Shown here one piece after another: positions 1 to 9,958 of a DNA stretch of 64,000 nt. Both the position numbers and the translations under genes were made by a program. The notes beneath the pieces were generated by a model. That model was not told where the DNA came from. It was given only the letters and a program-made list of their open reading frames with translations, and searched no databases. Source of the DNA: Undaria pinnatifida (lineage: Eukaryota > Sar > Phaeophyceae > Laminariales > Alariaceae); NCBI GenBank assembly GCA_012845835.1, contig JABAKD010000023.1, positions 20,322,691 to 20,386,690 on the forward strand, written 5' to 3'. Position 1 is the first letter of the stretch. Every line of letters starts with the position of its first letter.

Positions 1-959
1 CCTCCCACCATCCGGCACCACGACTCCTTTACAACCAGGTAACCCCCCCCCCCCCCCCTTCTTCTTTCCCTCTCCCCAGGTATGGAAAAAAAGGAAAACA
101 TGGGAGGGGAAAAACAAAACAAAAAGGGCTCAGAATTTTGTCGACAACGGCAGTAGTATCGCTGTTGACCCCCCCCCCCCCCCGAGATGAAACAGACAAT
201 CAAACCCAGGGCCACACGAAACCAAACGGCCGGCTCGCAAGCGAAGCAAAAACATAATAAACTCGTACGGTCTTCATTCTTTGTGAATTAACAAAAGGCA
301 AACTTGACACGACACTGCAGACGCTAACCTACAGCACCAAGATTGGCCGGAGTGCACTTTTCACATTCACACCACGACCACCTCCGCTTCCCGTCTGATC
401 TAGTTTTTTCCCACTTCTGCAGGCCTCAGGCCGGTGCTTTTCTGGCGGCACATTGCATTGGGGCCGCCCCTCCCTCCCACGCGGGGCAGGGTGAGCCTCC
501 TGGTACGCGCCTTCTTGTCGACTGTGACCGCGGTGAAAGAAAATCTGACGGCCCCGAAGTGGGGCCTTGGGCTTCTTGGGCGTCTGTTGGCGGCGCCAAA
601 CTACACAGCCTCATCCCCGCCGCCGCCAAAATCCAACACCTCTGCAGCTGACGCCGACACGCCTGCACCTGCCGCTGCGCCCCCCCCTTCAATGCCGCCA
701 CGAACGCCAACAATACCTGCCCCATACCAACTCCGCGAAACAGCAGGGGAAACAGCGCTACCGACAACACCCACAATCATCGCGCCCCCGTCAGCTTCCT
801 GCATCCTAGCACGCAATGCAGCATGCCTTTGACTAATAGAGATCATCGTATTCTTAACGTTGGCGTGCCCTTTGATTTCATCATAGTGATTCTGAAGTTA
901 TTGAGAGGTCGACAAGATCAACCGGCCCCTCACCCCGAGCATCAGGTCCCCACAATCTC
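1..959. other. no recognised gene; homopolymer C runs and GC-rich stretch
   Basis: C homopolymers lie near 46-58 and 169-183. A short minus-strand open frame at 601-846 (81 residues, Gly/Ala-rich, starting with a QRHAALRARMQEADG-like helix) may be the far C-terminal tail of the decayed gene just downstream in this window, because it follows that gene on the same strand. Nothing else could be supported. Confidence 0.4.
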
Positions 960-3650
960 TGGGAAAGGTCGCTTCTCACACCAGTGTCTGCCACGTCAAG
1001 AGCAGAGATCCACCCAGGAAACATCGGGCTATCCGGTGACCAGCTGGCCGTGTCGCTTTAGATAATCTCAAACTCAAAGTGTTCGTAGCACGCTCCAATC
1101 TACTTCGGCAGTCCGCGGTTCTTCGCAGCCATCCCAATATTCCAGCGATAATTGAACTCCAGCAGGATCGAGTGGGCCAGCGCAGGAGAAGCGCAATAGT
1201 AGCCTGCGGAGGTAACGATGAAAACCCTTTCAAAAAGGACAAACACTTACAGCAGGCGGAAAACATTTTGAACAGGTGTGCACGTCAGGTCCATCATAAC
1301 ACGAATTACCTGGTTGACCACCAAGCCGAGGAAAAAAACTCAACATGTTACAAACACTGCAACAAACGAAACCGTGCGGTATACTTGACGGCAAATACTA
1401 TGAGCATCGGGTTATGCCGTGAGGCCAATGGTGTGGGTGGAAATGGTTGTACCTGCTAGTGATAGAAAAGTCACGCAAAACACACACCAAGCCCCTGTAC
1501 TGCTGGAACCTCTGACACAGCGACGAGGGGTGATCCCCGCTTTACTTTTCCCTGTTGCGTAGTACAGCAGCACGCCGTCAGGCTTGCTTAGACAACCAGC
1601 TTCGATGTGCTTGCGGAACAGCTTCACGACCTCCAGTGCTTTCGGGCGCAGGAGAATTTATCCCGATTTCGCATCGATCACGTCGCAAAACCGATCAATC
1701 AATGAGTCAAAGCGAGTCAACAATCGTGTCCGCTCGGGCACCAACCGCCGACAATTCCGCAAGAAACACGTCCAGTTCGTCTCTGTATACTCTACAACCT
1801 ATTCCGATGCCATTTGTTGCGCGTGAAGAGCACTTTCTACCTGCAGTTGAAAGCGTGATCGGCAGGAGCGTAATGGTCACGACACATGACCCCAGCACAG
1901 GCGTTGTTTTCGACGACAGCGAAAGTCTCTCCATAGCACTGATCCGAACAACGACACAAGTGACTTCAAAACCACTTGCCTCCTGGATTGCTTCCAGATT
2001 AACGATATAGCAAGCATCTCTCACCCAAGCCATGGAGGGCTTGAAGGCGCCGTGACTCTTTTTCACCAGGCGCGAGATACGTGGAAGCGCGTGGAAGGTA
2101 TCCAGGCGAACCTTGAGCATGTGTGGGCCACCCCCCTGATACAGTTGGGCAACAATCAACATGAATTCAGGACACTCGAACGGAAAAAATCGTATACAAA
2201 CCGCACATTGACGTCGAGCAGATTTCAGAAACAAACGAAACATATTTGCCACCTCTACAGCACTCACGTCGTCCTGGTCGACATTGTCACCGATCTCGTC
2301 TCCGGCTCCTAGGTCGCAAGCGCGGTCGTGACCAACATCAAAGTCATAACCGTCGCCACCGTCCTCTTCGCCCTCGTCCGAGTCCGCATCATCTAAAAAG
2401 AAAAACACCAACGAAAAAGTTTTGTTTGTTTGGCGAATCATACAAACGTCAGCAAGAAAATGAGGAACGTCAATGCGGGCAGGGCGTCACACAACTCCGC
2501 TCGATTTCTTCCTAGGACGGGGTAAGGCATTACCTAGCGAGCCCACCACGTGGCAAGGTGCTTCGGTAGCGAAGAAGTCGGCGTCATCGTTATAAGCGGC
2601 ACTTGCATTCGGGTTCGGCGACGGTGCTGGTGTCGCAGGGGGGGCTGTCCAATCGGCCGCAGGGCGAACATGGGCAACGTCCCACAGAACAAGGCGGTCA
2701 CCGCCGCCGCCGCAGATTTCCTTCATCGTCACACGACCCATACCCGCGAAGAAAGGTGCCTCCTTGTGTGCTGCCGTACGTAGCAGGCTTGACCGCGTCG
2801 CTTACTTTGACTACGATGCCCTTCTGGCCGCCAGATTGACGTCATTGAGGACGCTACCGAAGCAAGGATCCAGCGGTAGTCTCATGGCCCTATACGTTCC
2901 CAACACCAACACAACTGGCATGGTTGTTGCTGTGGAGTCGCACCTAGAGTTCCATCGTAAAATAGACCAGGTTTGGGGGATGTTGCCAGGTTTAGTCGCT
3001 TGTGATGCGGATGTGCAGTGCATGTTGTTGGTTTAGATGGTACCAGAAATAAGGTCTCGATGAATATGTTACAAAACATCCCAATCGCATCTGTGTTCCC
3101 GGCGGCAAAATGGTCGGAACCGGGCCGCGTATGGGATCCTTCAATATCTCGATCTCCACGTAAACGAGAACGGACGCGTAAGCATCCAAGCAGGCATACT
3201 CTACCCGTGACGGCACCATAAGGATTTTAAAATGCAGGCATCATCAACATTCCACCTTTCAGCAGATTTAAGAGAATGGCGCCAACAATCAAGCTGGCAA
3301 CAAGAAACGTTCGATAACCTACAACGAGCGTTAATAGGACACGCGCATAGCTAACTAAAGTAGTAATACCAGTTGGGCGTTGAGGGGAGAACTCCAGCGA
3401 GACAAGCGGGAGGTCGGGTACGTGGGCAACTCTTTCCCAAGCAAACTAGACACTATACCCCCCAGCGAAAAAGATGGCGTTTGCCCCCAACAAGCTTTCG
3501 CGTGAGTCAGCGCGTCCACAGTGTTCGCGGCTTTGACCTCATCCAAATACGTCGCGTCTGACTTGGCGTTGACGCCAAGTCTACCATCATGTCCTGGTTC
3601 CAAATCACGCTGGTTTTTCACCTTGGGAAACGCAAGCGAGAATTTTCGGA
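960..3650 (-). pseudogene. decayed multi-exon gene: Werner-type DEDDy 3'-5' exonuclease plus conserved C-terminal region
   Basis: Reading the minus strand from 3,650: an exon (3,650-3,370) encodes the middle of a DnaQ/WRN-like exonuclease domain (NAKSDATYLDEVKAANTVDA, then PSFSLGGIVSSLLGKELP and RLSRWSSPLNAQL). A GT-AG intron (3,369-3,199) joins it in frame to YACLDAYASVLVY, which is the Exo III motif Y-x3-D, followed by a KDP helix. Further down come KGIVVKVSDAVKPATY (about 2,840-2,790), DRLVLWDVAHVRPAADW (about 2,690), a second intron (2,533-2,394) that preserves frame into an acidic linker (DDADSDEGEED), then LDTFHALPRISRLVKKSHGA (about 2,090-2,030), KALEVVKLFRKHIEAGCL (about 1,640-1,590) and PALAHSILLEFNYRWNIGMA (about 1,190-1,130). 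From memory these last blocks occur in this order in large uncharacterised algal, oomycete and fungal proteins that carry this exonuclease. At least four frame changes or stops interrupt it, for example a TGA after residue block DTIVDSL near 1,704 and stops near 1,120 and 1,080, so I call it a pseudogene. The Exo I and II motifs lie upstream of the preserved part and were not found. Transposon or host origin is unresolved. Confidence 0.7.
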
Positions 3651-3659
3651 CTGAATACG

Positions 3660-4862
3660 CCTAGTGCCAGCTGCGAACTGCCGAACCAAGAAAACACGAC
3701 CGCCACAATTGTACCAGGTGCCAGTTATCATGTACCAGTCATCATATGCTCAGAGCTATACGTCACGTGTACGAGTGTACAAGCTGCGACAGCAAACAAG
3801 CTTCAGCAGAAGCAAAAGCTTCAAAATAGATGGGATAATTAGCCAGGCTGTTATATACACGAAAATAAGAAACTCGGGATACGTTATACTGAAGTTAATG
3901 TACAATAAGGTAGTGTGCACCCTCTCCCAAATAAGAAAGCCAGCCTAGGTCACTATTTATGTACGTGATATCTTTTAGATTACATGTCCTGTACTACGTG
4001 CTGCATCTGGTATCTGGCACGCGATTAATCAGAGGCCAGGTATGGTATATACTACGTACCAGGTACCAGGTATCGCATGCTCAGAGCTATGATACCTGGT
4101 ACCCGGTAGGTTCGAGTACAACCAGCAGCGCACAAGCAGCAGGAGCAGTAGCCTACAGTGACCTGGTACGACTCGTACCTCGTATCCAAATAACATTGCC
4201 GCAGACCGACTGTTGATGTACAGCAGCACAGGGCACGTAAAAATAAACCTGGTAATAAGAAAGCCAGGGTGATATTTAGCAACCGGAATAAGAAACTCGT
4301 TGGTCAATATACTGAAGTTACCTGTGAGAACAAACCCTCTGCCAAATACGAAAGCCAACCTACTGCTGCAGTGTAGGTCAGTATTTCCGTGCCGTATGAT
4401 ATACCTGGTACAGCAGTACTACAGGCGTACAAGACACCTACCAGTAATATTGAAGGTGCAGTAGTAAGAAAGCCAAGTTGATATTTTCAGGGAAATAAGA
4501 AGCTCGGGAGCTGTTGTACTGAAGTCAGCTTAGAACGTACCCCCTCACAAATAAGAAAGCCAGCCTACCGCAGGCACCAGGTATGTATGGTTCTTACCTG
4601 GTATCCTGTACTGCTTTACCATGATACCAGGTACCAGGTATAAGAGTACAGCAGCAGGTAACAAACAAAAGTCTACGATAGAACCACTCACATCCGGCCT
4701 TGTGTAGCGTAGGTATAGGTTGTAACGAAGACCACTGATAGGGACAGCTTACGCTATACCTACAATGGGACCCGAAGGGTGCGCCAGCTAACGTTGGGCT
4801 GCGAAAGCAACTGAGTTAAATCGACACACGACGCGTATGAAAATACGTGGAAGTGTGGTGAG
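3660..4862. repeat. degenerate long tandem repeat (about three copies) with GGTACC-type motifs
   Basis: Three diverged copies share AATAAGAAA...CTCGGG/CTCGTT, then a TACTGAAGT block, then CAAATAAGAAAGCCAGCCTA: about 3,845-3,950, 4,250-4,375 and 4,465-4,575. Between them lie many ACCAGGTACCAGGTAT-like runs (3,713-3,735, 4,030-4,105, 4,575-4,645). At about 4,705-4,770 a GTAGGTATAG / CTATACCTAC pair could form a hairpin. No reading frame with recognisable content was seen. Confidence 0.6.
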
Positions 4863-4873
4863 CTAAAGCTTTA

Positions 4874-4914
4874 TTTTTCCCCATCCGCCGGAGGATGAAA
4901 AAAAAAAAAAAAAA
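4874..4914 (+). repeat. retroposon 3' end: hairpin plus poly(A)
   Basis: TTTTCCCCATCCGCCGGAGGAT is followed directly by an A-tract. The core ATCCGCCGGAGGAT is a near-palindrome. The same block, again in plus orientation and again followed by poly(A), occurs at 37,644-37,685, so it looks like the shared 3' end of a poly(A)-tailed LINE or SINE, heavily 5' truncated here. Confidence 0.5.
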
Positions 4915-5635
4915 TAGGGCTGTAAGGGAACTACCCGATCCGCTTGCTCCCCCTCTTGAAGTGCTTTCTGCTGGCTTTGGCAGAATGGTGCTCGTGATCT
5001 CGATGAATCGACGATGCCCTGGTTCGATGCTGTCAAAGTAGATGAAGCTGCACTTTGTTGTGGTTCGCTCTCCCGAGCGGATCCATCACCGCTGCCTTCA
5101 CCGCTACTTCCATCGCTGCCTCCACCGTCACGACCTCCGCCGCTGCTGCCTCCAATGCCCACACCGCTGCCTCCGCCATCACTACCCACCTCGTCGCATC
5201 GACACATGGCAGGCTCCAAGAAACGAAACTAGTCACACTACAACCGCTGCTACAGGGAGGCAGGCTCCTTGGCTCGAGACCACGGAAACAAGCCTGGTGG
5301 TCGTAGGCTAGGAGAACCGCAATTAGACATACTAAAGCGTACATAGCCGCCACACCAGCATTGTGCTGAGGAGCCGGCTGTGGTGCCGGTTGCTTGGTGT
5401 CCGCGCTGCGCGCGGTCCCGCTTGCGGTCTCTCTTCTCTCCCGGAGAGACGCGGCGCAATCACAGCGCGAAGCTCGGTGCAATCATCGCCAATCATAATT
5501 GTATATCCTTACAAAATCCTTACAAAACTCGTGTTTCATTCGTTGAATTTGCTGCCTATAAGCCAATCATATCGCTGGATCCTTACAAAAAATTCCCCAG
5601 GTATAGGAACTAACTGTCTCTTATCCTAAGATACC
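4915..5635. other. no recognised gene; triplet-rich GC region
   Basis: Roughly 5,040-5,200 is a CCG/CCT/ACC triplet-rich stretch that yields long but low-complexity frames on both strands (for example Gly/Ser-rich minus-strand 4,863-5,219). A minus-strand frame at 5,033-5,482 contains one hydrophobic segment (MYALVCLIAVLLAY), but nothing around it supports a gene. 5,500-5,620 has three copies of ATCCTTACAAAA. Confidence 0.35.
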
Positions 5636-5790
5636 TGTGAGGAAGTAGACTAAAAATGTTGAACAACAAATTTAATGCTACCCGAGTTATTTCCTTCTAA
5701 GCTCGTTTTTCCACCACATTCTCCCCCACTAAACCTGACATATTTCCCAGATTATGTCAGGAACCCCGATGAGGTACTGTTAAGATCAGC
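5636..5790 (+). mobile_element. TRIM-like small LTR fossil, family 2, left part
   Basis: The sequence begins TGTGAGGAAGTAGACTAAAA and includes a CCACATTCTCCCCCACTAAA block. The same start recurs at 19,538-19,618, just after a short primer-binding-like internal segment. The right remainder of this LTR is at 19,325-19,455, so the unit has been split by the 13.5-kb Ty3 fossil. It parallels family 1 (43,090-43,760), which also has TGT-start LTRs with a CTCTCCCCCCCTGAAA block. Old and incomplete. Confidence 0.55.
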
Positions 5791-6060
5791 TGGTTAAGAT
5801 ACGTCCTCGAAAGGCCTGTAGGTATCCGAATTTGAGATAATTTGGATGGGTTTCGTATGATAAGGGTGGCGGTTTATATTCGGGGAAGTTAGGAATTAGA
5901 TCGGAGGCACGCGCCTCCGATCTCAGAAGCTATCCCGGGCTCTGGTGGAAACGAATAAAGCTACATCTCTACGAAGGAACGAAAGTGAGTACTCTCCGAG
6001 GACCTGCTCAATTGGCAGACCTGCAGGGGGCACTCTGTATCCCCCACCTTCAATTTCACA
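5791..6060 (+). repeat. 5' LTR of the Ty3 fossil
   Basis: It matches 19,057-19,324 almost throughout, including a perfect inverted ATCGGAGGCACGCGCCTCCGAT hairpin core. It ends TTTCACA. No matching target-site duplication could be found next to the two LTRs. Confidence 0.85.
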
Positions 6061-6249
6061 TGTGGCGTCGACGAGCTTGATATGCTTTTGTGGCAGCGTT
6101 CTTCCAGTCTCTCCGATTTTTTTTTTGTAGCGATTTTGCTTTTGCTTTCCATGGAGCCCACAACCCCTGTTCCTTCTCGGGTGGCTTCTCAATGGAAGGA
6201 GCGCCCTTCCTCCTACAACGGCGACCACAACAGCAGTGAGATGGCAGGG

Positions 6250-6456
6250 GCCCCTCCTGTTGGTCGCCGCGCACGTACCACACGGACGACACCTTCCAAG
6301 TACGTGCGGACGACACTGCTCTGCGGAGCACACTCCTCGTCTCGAATTTTGGTCCCTCCTGTTGGTTGCTGGGCACGCACCACACGGAGGACACTTTCCG
6401 AGTACGGGCGGACGACACTGCTCTTCGGAGCACACCCTTCGTCCCGGTCTTTGGCC
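6250..6456 (+). repeat. tandem duplication, about 102 bp x2, in the Ty3 leader
   Basis: Two adjacent diverged copies start CCTCCTGTTGGT and contain CACCACACGGA, GACACTGCTC and CGGAGCACAC blocks. They lie in the non-coding leader of the fossil. Confidence 0.7.
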
Positions 6457-8019
6457 GCATCAGTTCACCGCCAGCTGGTCATAGACCACTCCGCAGTGGA
6501 ACTGCCCGAGCCCCACCCATCAGACTTGTTTGCTCCGCGCTCTGCCAGGATGTTGCACAGCACATCTCCGCGAGTTGCCAGCACAAGCCCCAAGATCGGC
6601 CATCGACTCGTACTTTTTTTTTCGCGCTTTGGGGCTCGGAGGCATATGCACGACATGCCACGGACAACCATACTGGAATCAACCCTTCGAATGACCTTCG
6701 AAGGGGATTTCGCTCGCTGAGAGAGCCCATCGCCCAGCACATCCTTTGCTGTCGGAGCCAGACCTCCCTTCGCGGGAACCCCTTGGACTACAGGCACCGT
6801 GCTCTAGGAGCTCATGTCGGGGCTCCTTCCTTGTGATCTACCTGGGAAGGAACAGGCGGTGCTCGTGGAATGTTGGGGCTTTTTCGTTTGGCGAATTTTC
6901 CAGTACACGCGTTATCGTATGGGTTTCAGTACATACGTCGATCATTCTTGGGCGTCGAACAAGCAGCTGCCCCCTTTCTGCCGAAATTTGTACAAGCTAC
7001 TAATTTGACGCACCTCGGACCCCTCTCCGATCTTTCTCGATCAACAGCGTTCCACTACTGCTGTGCGTCGCGTAGCTTCAACCACCATCATTTTTGCAGA
7101 GGTGCCAACTACAGTGCAGCACAATGGGCTCGCTGTCAATGCCTGCCATATACCGCCGGATTCTCTGCTGTAGAAGTCACTGTACAGCAGCCAAGCCGCC
7201 TACTTTGCTCCTGCCCATCCACCACATAGCTCGACCCTTCACTGCCCCAGCGTCCACAGTTACAGCACCGCAGCTCTGACACCCCCCACTGCTGTGCGAG
7301 TGCTCCTTGCAAGTTCGATTCGAGAGGTTTTTGTTTCGTCCTGGCCCCTCCGTGACTAGACTTGAACCTAGTGAACGCTGAAACTCTGTGCTGGCTTTTT
7401 TGGGCAAGGCTGTTGGTGTGCGCGATGCACTATATTCTCCCATTCATGGGTACGCGGGGACTATAATACCACCTTCTGTGTATGCACAGCTGTGACCGTG
7501 CGGCACTCCGCACTGCTGTCAACGTAACTGTCCCTTTATCGGTGGGAGTGGGTACGGATTGTTTTTTCAGCTGTCCGGGCGTTAGGCCGTCTTCCTGCCG
7601 GTACATGTGCTGCCCTTCACGATATTGCTAGGGTCCACGCTGGATTTTTTTTTTTTCTTCTCTGCACATGTTCGGACAGCTACTGCCCGTTACAGAGCGC
7701 TTACTACACAGTTCGCGGAGATACTGCGCTTCACAGTTTTTACTAGTGCAGTGGAGAACAGCCCGTTTGATGCGGTACCTTTGGGGGCAAACAGCCTTTC
7801 TATTCGACTGTGGGCGTGCACATTTTTCTGCAGATGGTGTTGGTACTACACTACCCATCTTGGTGCGGTTGAAATTGCCGTTACCTGTGAACACAGCAGT
7901 GATACTGCAGCAATCAGCACTACTGTAGGCGCGACCGTCCCCCTTCAGTGCGGTCGGGGGGAAGTACCTTGTTTGGGGGGGTTATACTGCCTGTTTTTTA
8001 TATACGGTTGGTGCGCGAA
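6457..8019 (+). other. Ty3 leader, no recognised coding content
   Basis: Pyrimidine-rich sequence with many ACTGCTGTRC-like words; the last part (7,500-8,020) grades into the satellite downstream through diverged copies of its unit (TACACTACTGTGGGGGCAGA). No domain was recognised on either strand. Confidence 0.4.
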
Positions 8020-9545
8020 CGTAAACTGTCCTACCCCCCACTACACTACTGTGGGGGCAGATGCTGCCCGTTTTTATACGGTTGGCTGCGCGATCCTTAC
8101 ACTGTGCTTCCACCCCTACACTACACCTAGGGTAAATGCTGCCCGTTTTGGTGCGACGAGTGTCAGCGTGTTGGGTGACCTTTCACTGTGCTCCCCCCCT
8201 ACACTACACTAGGGTAAATGCTGCCCGTTTTGGTGCGATGAGTGTCAGCGTGTTGGGCGATCTTACACTGTGCTTGCACCCCTACACTACACCTAGGGTA
8301 AATGCTGCCTGTTTTGGTGCGACGAGTGTCAGCGTGTTGGTTGACCTTTCACTGTGCTCCCCCCCTACAGTACACCTAGGGTAAATGCTGCCTGTTTTGG
8401 TGCGACGAGTGTCAGCGTGTTGGGTGACCTTTCACTGTGCTCCCCCCCTACACTACACCTAGCGTAAATGCTGCCCGTTTTGGCGCGATGAGTGTCACCG
8501 TGTTGGGCGATCTTACACTGTGCTTCCACCCCTACACTACACCTAGGTTAAATGCTGCCTGTTTTGGTGCGACGAGTGTCAGCGTGTTGGGTGGCCTTTC
8601 ACTGTGCTCCCCCCCTACACTACACCTAGCGTAAATGCTGCCCGTTTTGGTGCGATGAGTGTCAGCGTGTTGGGCGATCTTACACTGTGCTTCCACCCCT
8701 ACACTACACCTAGGTTAAATGCTGCCTGTTTTGGTGCGACGAGTGTCAGCGTGTTGGGTGACCTTTCACTGTGCTCCCCCCCTACACTCCACCTAGGTTA
8801 AATGCTGCCGGTTTTGGTGCAATGAGTGTCAGCGTGTGGGTGACCTTTCACTGTGCTCCCCCCTACACTACACCTAGGGTAAATGCTGCCCGTTTTGGTG
8901 CAATGAGTGTCAGCGTGTGGGTGACCTTTCACTGTGCTCCCCCCTACACTACACCTAGGGTAAATGCTGCCCGTTTTGGTGCGATGAGTGTCAGCGTGTT
9001 GGGCGATCTTACACTGTGCTTCCACCCCTACACTACACCTATTACGGGGGACCATAGTAAATAGGACCAAATATTGTTAGTCAAAATAGGGAAATGTATT
9101 GGTTTTTGTGTGTACCGTAGGTCCTATTTACTATGGTCCTCCGTAATAGGTTAAATGCGGCCTGTTTTGGTGCAATGAGTGTCAGCGTGTGGGTGACCTT
9201 TCACTGTGCTCCCCCCCTACACTACACCTAGGGTAAATGCTGCCCGTTTTGGTGCGATGAGCGTCGGCGTGTTGGGCGAACCTTTACTGTGATAACCCCT
9301 ACACTACACCTAGGGTGAATGCTGCCTGTTTTGGTGCGATGAGTGTCAGCGTTTTGCGCGACCCTTCACTGTGTTACCCCCCACGCTACACCCAGGTTAA
9401 ACGCTGCCTGTTTTGGTGCGATGAGCGTCGGCGTGTTGGGCGAACCTTTATTGTGATAACCCCTACACTACACCTAGGGTAAATGCTGCCTGTTTTGGTC
9501 CGATGAGCGTGGGCGTTTTGGGCGACGCTTTCCTGTGCTACCTCC
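8020..9545 (+). repeat. satellite-like array, 83-bp unit with 167-bp higher-order period
   Basis: The unit carries CTACACTACACCTAGGGTAA, TGCTGCCCGTTTTGGTGC, GATGAGTGTCAGCGTGTTGG and a C-rich end. Between about 8,100 and 8,800 alternate units are more alike than neighbours (one type with TTTCACTGTGCTCC, the other with CTTACACTGTGCTTCCA), giving a 167-bp higher-order period. Units diverge toward 9,545. The array is broken by a MITE at 9,042-9,146. Confidence 0.85.
9042..9146. mobile_element. 105-bp palindromic MITE with TA target duplication
   Basis: The ends are 27-bp inverted repeats with one mismatch (TTACGGGGGACCATAGTAAA at left, its mirror with CCGTAA at right). It is flanked by TA on both sides (9,040-9,041 and 9,147-9,148), and excision of 105 bp plus one TA would restore the satellite unit word CACCTAGGTTAAAT. 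This is typical of a Tc1/mariner-type non-autonomous element. Confidence 0.85.
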
Positions 9546-9958
9546 CCCCGCCTAGGTTGAATGATGCCTGTTTAAGTGCGATGGCTGCAGACGTACCCTT
9601 ACTGTGTTGCACCCCCTGCACTGCGGTTAGGGTCAGTGCTGCCCAGTTTTGGCTCCTTGTACTGCGGTTCGCGCGGGCGTTACCCATATACCCTGCGGTT
9701 AGACTGGGCGCTGCTCTTATGTTGCGGTTATGATGATTGGTACCTTGTTACTGCTGTACTCCTCTTATACGGCTAGTTGACGTGGCTGCTACCATCACTG
9801 AGGCTGGACGGAGTCAAGGCCCATATTGTTGCTGTTTGCTGAAACACAGATATACCGCTACTTGGAGCAGGAACAACACAACAATTTATCTGTCTCCATA
9901 GCTTCTTCACGCGTCGTTCCTATCCCCCCCCCCCCCCCCCTTCACTACACCTAGGCAC

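Noticed and set aside
2764-3036. Plus-strand 90-residue frame that reads like a normal protein (YVPNTNTTGMVVAVESHLEF)
   Set aside because: It is antisense to the exonuclease-family pseudogene, whose strand is supported by two introns and ordered conserved blocks.
5033-5482. Minus-strand 149-residue frame with one membrane-like segment
   Set aside because: Overlaps a triplet-rich region open in several frames; nothing supports expression or homology.
8020-9545. Regular direct repeats resembling a CRISPR array
   Set aside because: The sequence between conserved words is itself repeated, with no unique spacers, and the context is a eukaryotic retroelement leader.
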